From: JAOUEA01 sp038249195
GTDB taxonomy: Bacteria; Actinomycetota; UBA4738; HRBIN12
Assembly (NCBI GenBank): GCA_038249195.1
Contig: JBBRWM010000010.1
Coordinates: 18,779-82,778, forward strand
Direction: 5' to 3'
DNA: 64,000 nt
Under the pieces are notes generated by a model, which worked only from the letters and a program-made list of their open reading frames with translations, was not told the origin of the DNA and ran no database searches. Positions 53,355-61,236 of the stretch are shown in pieces. Numbering within the stretch: position 1 is the stretch's first letter; every line of letters begins with the position of its first letter. The position numbers and the translations under genes were made by a program.

Positions 53355-54079
53355 CAGGCGCTCCGGGTAGTGCTCGCCGACAACTCTCCGCGTGTTGGCT
53401 CGGGAGTAAGTGCGAGGTTCAGGTAGTGAACGGGTACCTCGTCTCGCTTCGCAGCTGGCTCCGGGTGGAACAGGTCAGGTTCTGTCTGTGCGGCAGCTGA
53501 GTCGTCAAGCAAGGACCAGGTCCTCTTGAAGTAGCCGCCTCGGACGGGCTTGTAGTCGATGACCTCTGTGACACCAGCATCTGCAAGGAAGTCGGCCAGA
53601 AGGATGTTCGTGGCGAGGATCGCACGCAGAGCGGACACGAAACCTTCAGTTGGCTCGATGCTGTTGGCGTCGTTGTAGTAGTGGGTGCGGACCTCGGAGA
53701 CCATCCGGTCCCGTGCCTCGGTAACGTTCTCGGCACTGATGTCCACGCCGTAGATCGAGGCAACCACCCGCAGGATGCGATACTCGTATGTCCCGGCGGA
53801 GCGGATGGCGCTGAACCGCACGTTACGCAGTTTCCGATGGAGGACTTCCTGAAGGAAATTGCCCGAGCCACATGCGGGTTCGAGGAACTTGATGTCGGCG
53901 CCCGAAGCACCCGACGGGAACATGTCAGGGATGAGGTCGAGCATCGCCATGATTTCTCGCTCATGGGTGTAGACCTCGGCCAGCTCACGGACACGGTCAC
54001 GGGTCTTGATCTGCCCACGGTGGTCGCGACCTCGACTGCCTACGTTCGGCGACTCGGTGGTGCGGTTTGTTGTGGTCAC
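53354..54079 (-). CDS. Methyltransferase-like protein with SAM motif but no NPPY
   Basis: The product (241 residues from GTG 54079) has KTRDRVRELAEVYTHEREIM, typical of the start of restriction methyltransferases, and motif I FLEPACGSGNFLQEVL. A Rossmann region follows (IYGVDISAENVTEARDRMV). It ends without an NPPY motif, so it lacks the usual catalytic site. It overlaps the NPPY methyltransferase by one base. It may be a SAM-binding partner subunit, or half of an old duplication. An upstream ATG at 54115 is an alternative start. Confidence 0.75.
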   Translation of the reverse strand: MTTTNRTTESPNVGSRGRDHRGQIKTRDRVRELAEVYTHEREIMAMLDLIPDMFPSGASGADIKFLEPACGSGNFLQEVLHRKLRNVRFSAIRSAGTYEYRILRVVASIYGVDISAENVTEARDRMVSEVRTHYYNDANSIEPTEGFVSALRAILATNILLADFLADAGVTEVIDYKPVRGGYFKRTWSLLDDSAAAQTEPDLFHPEPAAKRDEVPVHYLNLALTPEPTRGELSASTTRSA

Positions 54080-54253
54080 GGGCCCCCCCGCCGCCGCCAG
54101 AATGGCGTGGCGCATCAAACAAGGTGCATCTCTTCCCAACAGTATGCCCCGATAGGGTGACGCTTGTGGGTACCTGCTGCTGAAGCCTTGTTGTGGGGGT
54201 AAGCGCCGCAGGCTCGCCGTCGAAAGAATGGGGGCTGCGCAACCCATCCTTCC

Positions 54254-55090
54254 CTACGGAGGGACAATCTTCGCGACCGATCCGGCCGCAACCTGCACCA
54301 CGACGCCGCGTATGGCACCGATCTCGTGGTCGCCGCTCGAGGGTACGTCGCGCTCAAGCATCTGCACGTCGCCGACGAGGCACGTGAGGCCCGCGCGGCT
54401 TACTACGTAGATCGCGGTCGTCATCGCCGGCACGATCTGCACGCCGGTCGGCGAGCTGCCCGCCGTGTACAGACCGGGCGGCGCAATCACCATGCCGGGC
54501 GGATAGCCGGCTTCTATCACCGCCGCACGCGCGGCGTCGGCGTCGGCGACGGTCGCGGCGGCGGCGTCGAGCTCGGCGAGGATGTGGGCCGCTGTCCAGC
54601 TCGTGACGACGCCTACCACGTAGGCCACACAAGCCGCACGGTTCGGGATGATCGCCTGCATCGCGTAGTCCGTCGCGAATGCGATTACATCCGGCGTGGC
54701 GAGATCGCCTTTGATCAACACCGTCGCCGAGGGAAGGTCAGTCTTCTCGCCAGTGAGGGGACCAGGGAACGGCGGCGGCGGTGCAGGCTCGGCCACCCAG
54801 GGTTCCCCACTCGCCGCGAGCGTCCCCGTCTGCAGTGCTTCGAGGAACCGCAGGTCGACCGAACGCTGCGCGATGATCTGCTCGATCACGGCCGGCCCCT
54901 CGGTGACGCCGACGAGTCCCGGTACATCGGCCGACAGCGTGTTTGCGACCGCGCGCTGTAGCACCTTGGGCTCGTCGCGATCGGGTCGAACGCCGCCGTA
55001 CGCGAGCCTCGTTGCTGCTCGTGCGACGGTTCGCTCGAATTGCTCGACCTGCCTCAGCCGATCCTCGGTCAACCCACCTGAACGAGCCAT
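54254..55090 (-). CDS. Phage capsid-like protein (tentative)
   Basis: The 278-residue protein has a helical N-terminus, a helix-rich middle (SWTAAHILAELDAAAATVAD, DAARAAVIEAGYPPGMVIAPPGLY) and a beta-rich end with TAIYVVSRAGLTCLVGDVQMLERDVP and GVVVQVAAGSVAKIVPP. That order resembles the P-domain and C-terminal part of HK97-fold major capsid proteins. The call is from general pattern only. It overlaps the HTH gene by 22 nt. If right, the element is related to phage satellites. Confidence 0.45.
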   Translation of the reverse strand: MARSGGLTEDRLRQVEQFERTVARAATRLAYGGVRPDRDEPKVLQRAVANTLSADVPGLVGVTEGPAVIEQIIAQRSVDLRFLEALQTGTLAASGEPWVAEPAPPPPFPGPLTGEKTDLPSATVLIKGDLATPDVIAFATDYAMQAIIPNRAACVAYVVGVVTSWTAAHILAELDAAAATVADADAARAAVIEAGYPPGMVIAPPGLYTAGSSPTGVQIVPAMTTAIYVVSRAGLTCLVGDVQMLERDVPSSGDHEIGAIRGVVVQVAAGSVAKIVPP

Positions 55091-55380
55091 TCGTTCCGCC
55101 TCCCTCGTTTCGCCGGTACCTCTCCTGCCTTGGCTTTGCGACGCATCGTTCGCGCCGAACGGCCGAGCACCTTTGCCGCCTCGGACGTTCCGGCATACCG
55201 GGCAGGCGCGTCAAGGTTGCGGCCACTTGCGGTCACGGTTGCGGCCACCTGCTGCAGCTCGTCGACGAGCCGCAGAACCGTCGGGTCGACGGTCCGCTCG
55301 CGTCGAACGCGCGCGACGAGCGCCTCGAGCACGACGTCGGCGAGCTCGGCCTCGATCAGCACGCCGGGCCCGACGATCAC
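55069..55380 (-). CDS. Helix-turn-helix DNA-binding protein
   Basis: The 103-residue product has an N-terminal helical part (LADVVLEALVARVRRERTVDPT) and a C-terminal HTH (GTSEAAKVLGRSARTMRRKAKAGEVPAKR). The HTH resembles excisionase/MerR-like short regulators. It starts about 30 bp downstream of the repeat array at 55410-55524, so it may control itself through those repeats. Confidence 0.7.
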   Translation of the reverse strand: MIVGPGVLIEAELADVVLEALVARVRRERTVDPTVLRLVDELQQVAATVTASGRNLDAPARYAGTSEAAKVLGRSARTMRRKAKAGEVPAKRGRRNEWLVQVG

Positions 55381-55409
55381 GGCGCCCCCATCGGCCCTCG
55401 GCGGCGCCC

Positions 55410-55524
55410 GTGCGAAGGCGCGTGCGAACGCCGTTCTCGCGCGAACGCCCCGTACGCCCCCCTACAGGGGGGGGCGCACGTTCGCACGGGGCCGTGCGAA
55501 CGCCCGTGCGAACCGCGTTCGCAC
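55410..55524. repeat. Iteron-like array with inverted repeats
   Basis: The 9-mer GTGCGAACG or a near match occurs at 55410, 55422, 55494 and 55506, with a weaker copy near 55439. Its complement CGTTCGCAC lies at 55479 and 55516. Copies at 55479-55502 and 55506-55524 form hairpins. In the middle, 55457-55474 is C6-TACA-G8. The array fills the gap between the helicase and HTH genes, so it is a candidate replication origin or operator. Confidence 0.7.
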
Positions 55525-55528
55525 GAGA

Positions 55529-56677
55529 TCACAACCGCCACCACCGGGCAGCGTCGGTCGGCTTTTCGCCCGATTCGCCATCGGCGAGGCCCTTATCGGC
55601 GAGCGCATTCAGCGCCTTTTGAATCGTGCGCGCCTGCAGCGGATACCCTCGGCCGTCGTGCGCCACGGCGTCGCCGATATCGCGCACTGTCACGGCATCC
55701 GTCGAGGGGTCCGTCCCGAGCGTGTCGAGCACGCGCTGCTGCGTGAACGTGAGGCCCGCGGCGCCGGGCGGCAGCTCGAGCTCGGCGTCGCTCACCTCGA
55801 CGTCGTAGTGCATCGGCGAGGCGAGGTCGGCCCGATCGTCGGCCCACACGCGCCGGCGCATCCGAAACGCGGTGCCGAGTATCTCGCCGCCGGTGAACTC
55901 CCACCGCACGAGCACCGTCGAGGCGCCGTCGCCGTCAGTGTGGTCCTGCTCGACCGCGCCCGAGCCGAGCACGCGCCCCCACGCGCTCGGTCCTGCGCCG
56001 GTGAACCGGGCCGCGCCGGTGCCCTCGCCGGTTTGGTTCCAATGCGTCGTTATCACGAGCCCGGCGTGCGCCGCCTGGCAGAGCTGCTGTATGCGCCCCA
56101 GCGCCTCGCCCATCGCGTACAGGTCGGCACCTCGAGCGCCGGCGGCGGCGAGGTACAGCGGGTCGAGGATCACCACGCGCGGCCCGCGCTCGAGCTCGGC
56201 AGCCACCTCGCGCAGGTCGGGGTCGGATAGCAGCCGCGGCACCGCGAAACACAAGCGCAGGCCGGTGAGCTCGCCGCGGGTGAGGCCGCGACCTTCGGCG
56301 ATCGCGTCGAGCCGGCGGAGCGTCGCCCGGTCGCCGCCCTCGCCGAGGAACATGACGCACGCCCCGCGCAGCGTCGGAAAGTGACCAAGCCATGGCGTGC
56401 CGGTAACGCATGACACGGCGAGGTCGTCGACCGCCCAGGATTTGCCGGCCTTGTAGGTCGCGCCGAGCACGCCGTGCGCGTCGGCCGGCCATAGGCCCTC
56501 GATCAGCCAATCGGGCTTACCCGCGGCCTCGACCCTTGCCGCGACCTCAGCCACGTCGAAGATTTGCAGCCGTGGGCCGCCAGGTACCACCGCCGGCGCC
56601 TCGAGCAGCGCTGCAGCCGGTGAGCGCCAATCGTGCCCGGCGGCTGCGGCCTCGACGACCCGCTGCGCCGTGAGCAT
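55529..56677 (-). CDS. RepA/DnaB-type AAA ATPase domain (replication helicase, C-terminal part)
   Basis: The product of about 382 residues has a RecA-like core with Walker A in GVLGATYKAGKSWAVDDLA, Walker B in RVVILDPLYLAAAG and a sensor in GLVITTHWNQTGEG, as in hexameric RepA helicases of plasmids and integrative elements. A C-terminal winged helix follows (RVLDTLGTDPSTDAVTVRDIGDAV). It overlaps the DnaB-N gene in another frame. Removing one GAAC unit near 56688 would fuse the two into one DnaB-like protein, so this is probably its second half. Confidence 0.75.
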   Translation of the reverse strand: MLTAQRVVEAAAAGHDWRSPAAALLEAPAVVPGGPRLQIFDVAEVAARVEAAGKPDWLIEGLWPADAHGVLGATYKAGKSWAVDDLAVSCVTGTPWLGHFPTLRGACVMFLGEGGDRATLRRLDAIAEGRGLTRGELTGLRLCFAVPRLLSDPDLREVAAELERGPRVVILDPLYLAAAGARGADLYAMGEALGRIQQLCQAAHAGLVITTHWNQTGEGTGAARFTGAGPSAWGRVLGSGAVEQDHTDGDGASTVLVRWEFTGGEILGTAFRMRRRVWADDRADLASPMHYDVEVSDAELELPPGAAGLTFTQQRVLDTLGTDPSTDAVTVRDIGDAVAHDGRGYPLQARTIQKALNALADKGLADGESGEKPTDAARWWRL

Positions 56678-57041
56678 CGCGCGGCGTCGTTCGTTCCGCC
56701 GCCTCGGCAATCCGGCGCGCGTGCACCGGTGCGTTCGTCGCGATGAGCAGCTCGGCGCCGATATCGCGCACGTCCATCGCCGAGCGCGACCCCTTCAGCA
56801 GGCCGCGGCGGCCCATCGCGTCGACGACGAGCAGCACGTCGGGCCGCTGGTCGCCCGCGATGAGCTCAAGGATCGTCGCGTACGTGTCGCGGTGCAGTGA
56901 CCGGCGGAACGACGCCGGCGTGAGCGTGGCCGTTACCTCGGCCACGAGCTTGCCTGGCAGGTCACCGGACATAAGCGCCGCGAGCACCTGCCGCTCAGAA
57001 TCATCGGCGACCGGCAGCGCCCCCGTTGCTTCGGCGCTCAC
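56547..57041 (-). CDS. DnaB-like helicase N-terminal domain
   Basis: From GTG 57041 the product reads SERQVLAALMSGDLPGKLVAEV, SLHRDTYATILELIAGDQRPD, LLVVDAMGRRGLLKG and NAPVHARRIAEAAER, the helical DnaB N-domain. After that point it turns into Arg/Gly-rich antisense-like sequence, where the ATPase frame takes over. The tandem GAACGAAC at the switch suggests a 4-nt duplication. The GTG overlaps the stop of the Cys-rich gene (GTGA), which supports this start. Confidence 0.65.
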   Translation of the reverse strand: MSAEATGALPVADDSERQVLAALMSGDLPGKLVAEVTATLTPASFRRSLHRDTYATILELIAGDQRPDVLLVVDAMGRRGLLKGSRSAMDVRDIGAELLIATNAPVHARRIAEAAERTTPRDAHGAAGRRGRSRRARLALTGCSAARGAGGGTWRPTAANLRRG

Positions 57042-57226
57042 GCGGCCGACCGCCACGAGGCCGGCACGTACTGATCGCACCAGCACGCCGACGAACCGAG
57101 GGGCGCCAGACACACGCACGACCCGAGGGGGGCGGCGGGTCGGGTCAGGTCGCGGGCGGCGTAGTGGAGGTGTGCCGAATGGCCGCAGCGGTCGCAGCGC
57201 GTGTCACAGGTTCCCTGTACGCTCAC
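57038..57226 (-). CDS. Small Cys-rich protein
   Basis: The 62-residue product from GTG 57226 begins SVQGTCDTRCDRCGHSAHLHY and ends with CVCLAPLGSSACWCDQYV. The CxxxCxxC-x2-H and later Cys groups suggest one or two zinc sites. It overlaps the DnaB-N gene by 4 nt, so it belongs to the replication operon. Confidence 0.55.
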   Translation of the reverse strand: MSVQGTCDTRCDRCGHSAHLHYAARDLTRPAAPLGSCVCLAPLGSSACWCDQYVPASWRSAA

Positions 57227-57250
57227 GTTCGCATCACCACCAGCTAGTGA

Positions 57251-57278
57251 CGAGGCGCCCCCGCGAGCGGGCGCCTCG
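57251..57278 (-). terminator. Strong hairpin after the excisionase-like gene
   Basis: Two perfect 10-bp arms (CGAGGCGCCC and GGGCGCCTCG) enclose an 8-nt loop. It lies 6 bp past the excisionase stop and before the Cys-rich gene. No T-run follows on the minus strand, so it may be a weak terminator or an mRNA-stability hairpin. Confidence 0.5.
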
Positions 57279-57284
57279 TTCGTT

Positions 57285-57488
57285 CTACGACGCGCGGGCG
57301 GAGTCCTCACGCTCGCGAGACTCGAGCCACTTCTCGACCGCCGAGGGGCGGTAGCGCAGATGCCGCCCCACCCTGATCGCCGGCGGGCCGGTGCGCTTGT
57401 ACCGCCACCCGTACACCGTCTTGATCGGCACGCCGAAGTGCTCCGCGAGCTGCGCCGCGCTCCACAAGGGCTCGTGTGTTCCGGCCAT
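57285..57488 (-). CDS. Excisionase-like HTH protein
   Basis: The 67-residue protein is a single MerR/AlpA-type winged helix: LWSAAQLAEHFGVPIKTVYGWRYKRTGPPAIRVGRHLRYRPSAVEKWLESRE. Such proteins direct excision or regulate integrative elements. It is divergent from the operon that ends in the integrase, so it can control the integration/excision balance. Confidence 0.82.
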   Translation of the reverse strand: MAGTHEPLWSAAQLAEHFGVPIKTVYGWRYKRTGPPAIRVGRHLRYRPSAVEKWLESREREDSARAS

Positions 57489-57629
57489 CGTTTCCCCGTC
57501 CCCTCTGGTACCTGGTTGTTGCGGAACCGTACTCCGAAGGGACTCGGTATTGCAATACCCGTCTCACTACCGTACTCTGCTCACCATGACCCAACAGTCC
57601 CTCAGGAGCTCCCGAAGAGGTGGCACCAC

Positions 57630-58178
57630 GTGAGCACCGGGTGGGACGACGTCGGCGGAGCGTTTGTCACGGTCGCACCCGGGGTCGTCACCTCGGCGCG
57701 CTGGACGTCGCCGCCGATCGACCTCGACGACCCGCCCTACCGGGCGCAGCTCACGGTCGAGCACGAGGGCGGCCGCATGGTCTGCCGTGAGCTGGTGGTG
57801 CAGCGCCTGCCCGGCGGGCCCCCTGTCACGTCTGAGGGCCTGCACGCGATCCCCGTTCGCCGTCTGATCCGCAACGGCGTGTACCGGTTCCTAATGGACG
57901 TCAACGCTTCCGGTGCGCGCGAGCTCCTGCAGCGCGACCCCGCCGAGCTCCGCGCCGCCGGGCCCACCGAGGAGTCCCTGCGCGTCGTCGCCTACGTGTA
58001 CCGGCTCGCATACCTCGCGTCTGATCCGCCCGTCGTCGCCGTCGCGCAGCACTTCGGCCTGCCCCGCTCGACCGCGGGCCGGTGGGTCCAGCGGGCACGC
58101 GCCGGCGGGTTCCTCGGGTCGACCACCTCTGGGCGGGCGGGCGAGGATCACGAGGGGGGTGCCGACGATGCCGGTTGA
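57630..58178 (+). CDS. DNA-binding protein upstream of the integrase
   Basis: The 182-residue product from GTG 57630 (STGWDDVGGAFVTVAPGVV) has a beta-rich N-terminus (YRAQLTVEHEGGRMVCRELVVQRL) and a C-terminal HTH (PVVAVAQHFGLPRSTAGRWVQRARAGGFLG). Genes of this form often precede integrases in actinobacterial elements. It overlaps the integrase start by 11 nt. The role is probably regulatory. Confidence 0.7.
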   Translation: MSTGWDDVGGAFVTVAPGVVTSARWTSPPIDLDDPPYRAQLTVEHEGGRMVCRELVVQRLPGGPPVTSEGLHAIPVRRLIRNGVYRFLMDVNASGARELLQRDPAELRAAGPTEESLRVVAYVYRLAYLASDPPVVAVAQHFGLPRSTAGRWVQRARAGGFLGSTTSGRAGEDHEGGADDAG

Positions 58179-59337
58179 GAAACGCGGAACCGGCCGCTAC
58201 CGCGCGCGTTACAACGCCCCCGGTGGGCTCGAGCGCTCTAAGACGTTCGCGAGGAAGGTCGACGCCGACGATTGGCTGATCGAGCAGCGGTCCTCAGCGC
58301 GACAGGGCGCGTGGGTCGATCCTGCGCGCGGTCGAATCACGCTCGCCGATTGGGTCAGCAGGTGGGCCCCGACGACGGTCGACCTGCGCCCCACGACGCG
58401 CGCCCTCAACCTCGGCGTGGTGCGCAACCACCTGCTCCCCCGGTTCGGCACGTGGCCGATCGCGGCGATACGCACCTCAGACGTAACCACGATGGTCGCC
58501 GAGGAGGTGGCAGCCGCCAAGCTTTCGGCGAGCGCGATCCGCCGGCACGCGATCGTGCTCGGCGTGATCCTCGAGGCCGCCGTCGCCGATCAGCGCCTCG
58601 CGCGGAACCCCGTGCGCGGGGTGAAGCTTCCGCCTGAGAACGCACGCCGCATGCGGGTCCTAGAACCCGACGAAGTCGTGACGATCGCGACCGTCATCGG
58701 GGCCCACCACGCGCCGCTGATCTTCACCGCCGCCTACACGGGCCTACGCTGGGGCGAGCTCACGGCCCTTTCGACCCAGAACCTCGACCTGCTCGCCCGG
58801 ACGATCCGCGTCGAGCGGACGTTGACCGACCACGGGTTCGGGCCGCCCAAACCGGCGGCCGGGGCCCGGACCGTCACGATGCCGGCGGCCCTGGCCGAGG
58901 TTTTGGGCCCTCACCTGGGCCTCGAGGTGGTGCAGGCCTCCGGGCTCGTGTTCTGCGGGCCGCAGGGCGCGCCGCTGCGCCGAGGCAACTTCAACCGCGT
59001 ATGGCGCCGCGCCTGCGTCGGGGCCGGGTTCGACCCGACCCCGGAGCAGTTGGCCGACCCCAGGCGCCGGCCCCACCGCCTCGAAGGCTTCGTGTTCCAC
59101 GAGCTGCGCCACACGGCCGCCGCGCTCGCGATCGCCCAGGGCGCTCACCCGCTCGCTATCAAAGAGCGCCTCGGGCACTCCTCCATCACGGTCACGATGG
59201 ACCGCTACGGCCACCTGTTCCCGCGGCTCGAAGAACAGGTCGCCGAGGGCCTCGACGAGGTGCTGCGCTCCTCATTACCGGCCCACAACCGGCCTGCGCC
59301 GGCCTCGGAGCTGTATATCCGCAGGTCTAAGGGCTAA
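58168..59337 (+). CDS. int: Tyrosine-type site-specific integrase
   Basis: The 389-residue recombinase has an arm-binding N-terminus (KRGTGRYRARYNAPGG), a SAM-like core-binding domain and the catalytic domain with Arg194 (TGLRWGELTAL), His311 and Arg314 (HELRHTAA), His337 (LGHSS) and Tyr347 (MDRYGHL). All residues of the active site are present. It ends 10 bp before the right attachment repeat, as expected for an integrase using the tRNA-Gly site. Confidence 0.95.
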   Translation: MPVEKRGTGRYRARYNAPGGLERSKTFARKVDADDWLIEQRSSARQGAWVDPARGRITLADWVSRWAPTTVDLRPTTRALNLGVVRNHLLPRFGTWPIAAIRTSDVTTMVAEEVAAAKLSASAIRRHAIVLGVILEAAVADQRLARNPVRGVKLPPENARRMRVLEPDEVVTIATVIGAHHAPLIFTAAYTGLRWGELTALSTQNLDLLARTIRVERTLTDHGFGPPKPAAGARTVTMPAALAEVLGPHLGLEVVQASGLVFCGPQGAPLRRGNFNRVWRRACVGAGFDPTPEQLADPRRRPHRLEGFVFHELRHTAAALAIAQGAHPLAIKERLGHSSITVTMDRYGHLFPRLEEQVAEGLDEVLRSSLPAHNRPAPASELYIRRSKG

Positions 59338-59346
59338 GGCCGCCAA

Positions 59347-59389
<43 letters not shown>

Positions 59390-59407
59390 GACGAGTGCGG
59401 CGCCTCT

Positions 59408-59836
59408 CTAGCGGGGTGCGGGCGGCATCGGTGCGGTCCCGCCGCGGGCCGCCGTCGGCCCGAGGTACCGGTCGCTGCCGAACCCGAGGATCAGGAAGAA
59501 GATGAACGCCAGGAGGATCAGCCCGATCGCGAACCCGACACCGTGGCCGAAGCTATTCGACAGGTCGAGCATCACCACGATCCACACCACGAAGTTCACG
59601 ATCGGTATGAGAAACAGGATCAGCCACCACCCCGGGCGACCCACGATCTTGAGCAGGATGTACCAGTTGTAGATGGGGATGATCCACTTCCATCCCTCCT
59701 GACCCGCCTTCTCGAACATCTTCCATCCGGCCACGATGTAGAGCACGACGAAGACCAACCATAGGACCAGGAAGCCACCGGAGAACAGGCCGCCTCCCCC
59801 GCTTGAGTCCGTCACGGTCTGTGCAACGAGGTGCAT
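59408..59836 (-). CDS. DUF5684-like membrane protein
   Basis: The 142-residue protein has about three to four membrane helices and the pattern YIVAGWKMFEKAGQEGWKWIIPIYNWYILLKIVGRPGWW, typical of DUF5684. The C-terminal tail is Pro/Ala-rich (RGGTAPMPPAPR). No function is known. It is the first chromosomal gene to the right of the element. Confidence 0.75.
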   Translation of the reverse strand: MHLVAQTVTDSSGGGGLFSGGFLVLWLVFVVLYIVAGWKMFEKAGQEGWKWIIPIYNWYILLKIVGRPGWWLILFLIPIVNFVVWIVVMLDLSNSFGHGVGFAIGLILLAFIFFLILGFGSDRYLGPTAARGGTAPMPPAPR

Positions 59837-59932
59837 GGTGGTTCCTCCTCAGATGGCGACGTCGGGCTGGCTGGGGGAACGTTAGTCGGTGTGTGCGTTC
59901 CCGGGGGGATTTCCGGCGCTAGGCTTGCGGCG

Positions 59933-60007
59933 GCGCCGGTAGCTCAGCCCGGATAGAGCAACGGACTTCTAATCCGTGGGTCGCTGGTTCGAATCCAGCC
60001 CGGCGCG
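59933..60007 (+). tRNA. tRNA-Arg (anticodon UCU)
   Basis: The acceptor stem GCGCCGG/CCGGCGC, D-arm AGCTCAGCCCGGATAGAGC, anticodon stem ACGGA/TCCGT with loop CTTCTAA (anticodon TCT) and T-arm GCTGG-TTCGAAT-CCAGC are all intact. The discriminator is G. It reads AGA/AGG arginine codons. Confidence 0.95.
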
Positions 60008-60146
60008 CTGGCTTGCCAGCGGAAACCATCTCGCGCCGTCGTCAGACAGCCTGCCATCTCCCCCGCCGTTCGACGGATGCGCCTGGGAGAAAAGGAAGGA
60101 TATGGTTCCTCCCGGCTCCCCCTCGACGCGTGAAGGACCAAGGACC

Positions 60147-61061
60147 ATGATCCACAGACTGATCGCCGCATCATTCGGCGCGTTCATGCTCGTGGGGGCA
60201 CTCCCGACCGCTCACGCCGCGACCGCGTGCGATCTCGTATCCCTTGACCCGGCTCATCTCTCGTGCTCGGGCAACGTGCTGACCGTTACCGGCGGACAGG
60301 TGTCGCTCACCAATATCCCGGGTTCGATCGAGATCGGAGTCGCACCGGGCGCCGGGCTCATCCTCACCGCCTCGCAGCTCAACGCGCCTGTGAGGAATGA
60401 CGGAACTGTCAAGGTGGCGGCCTCTTCGGTCTCGTGCGTCTTCAACACCGGCACCGCGAAGGTGCTCCGATCGACCGTCTCGGGCGGATGCCGGCTGGAC
60501 GAATCCAGCGAGCTGTACGGGATCCGCAATACCGGCTCGATGGTCGTCGTGGGGTCGACGGTCTCCAGGGTGTTCAGGACCTACAACTTCGGCGGCGCCG
60601 GCGTCTACAACGCCGGGAAGCTTCGGGTGCTCGCTTCGACCATCGCGCGCAACTCCGACTACGAGGGTGGTGCGGGGGGTCTCGTGAGCGCGAAGCACGG
60701 GAGCGTAAAGCTGACGGCCACGATCCTGGCGGGCAACGGCGGCATCGACTGCTTCGGAACCGTCCACTCCGGTGGCTACGTCCAGGTCGGGACCACAACG
60801 TCGTGCGACTTCCGGAGCTTGGCGACGGACCGCGTCGGGCCAGACTTTCCGAAGCTCCAGCCGTTCGGCTCGTACGGAGGGCCGACCATGACGCTGCCTC
60901 CCAAGCCGTCGAGTCCGGCGGTAGACGCTATCCCGATCGGCTCCGCCACGCCGGACGGGCTCACGCGTCTATGCCCCGCGAGCGGCTCCACGGACCAGCG
61001 AGGCTTCACTCGTCCGATCGGTCCGGCATGTGACATCGGCGCGGTGGAGCTGGGTATCTGA
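60147..61061 (+). CDS. Secreted parallel beta-helix-like protein
   Basis: The 304-residue product has a signal peptide (MIHRLIAASFGAFMLVGALPTAHAA) and many short Ser/Thr/Val-rich turns (NTGSMVVVGSTVSRVF, NAGKLRVLASTIARN, KHGSVKLTATILAGNGG), the pattern of polymorphic or choice-of-anchor right-handed beta-helix proteins. The end (STDQRGFTRPIGPACDIGAVEL) is the usual C-terminal motif of that group. It is exported; the role is unknown. AAGGACC lies close to the ATG. Confidence 0.78.
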   Translation: MIHRLIAASFGAFMLVGALPTAHAATACDLVSLDPAHLSCSGNVLTVTGGQVSLTNIPGSIEIGVAPGAGLILTASQLNAPVRNDGTVKVAASSVSCVFNTGTAKVLRSTVSGGCRLDESSELYGIRNTGSMVVVGSTVSRVFRTYNFGGAGVYNAGKLRVLASTIARNSDYEGGAGGLVSAKHGSVKLTATILAGNGGIDCFGTVHSGGYVQVGTTTSCDFRSLATDRVGPDFPKLQPFGSYGGPTMTLPPKPSSPAVDAIPIGSATPDGLTRLCPASGSTDQRGFTRPIGPACDIGAVELGI

Positions 61062-61236
61062 TCCGGCCCTAGGCACCCGAACGAGGCTCCGGCCGGTGCG
61101 GGGTCGCCCTGGGCCTGTACTTCTTTAGGACGAGCCCGTCCCACGGAACCTGTACAGCAGCGAACGAAATCTCTTGGATTGTGCGTTCCGTCATGGAGGT
61201 ACACGCTTCGGGGGTTTTCGGTCCCTAGCAGGTGAG

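Noticed and set aside
55457..55474. Simple transcription terminator (C6-TACA-G8)
   Set aside because: It sits within a larger array of direct and inverted 9-mers and has no T-run, so a replication or operator role fits better.
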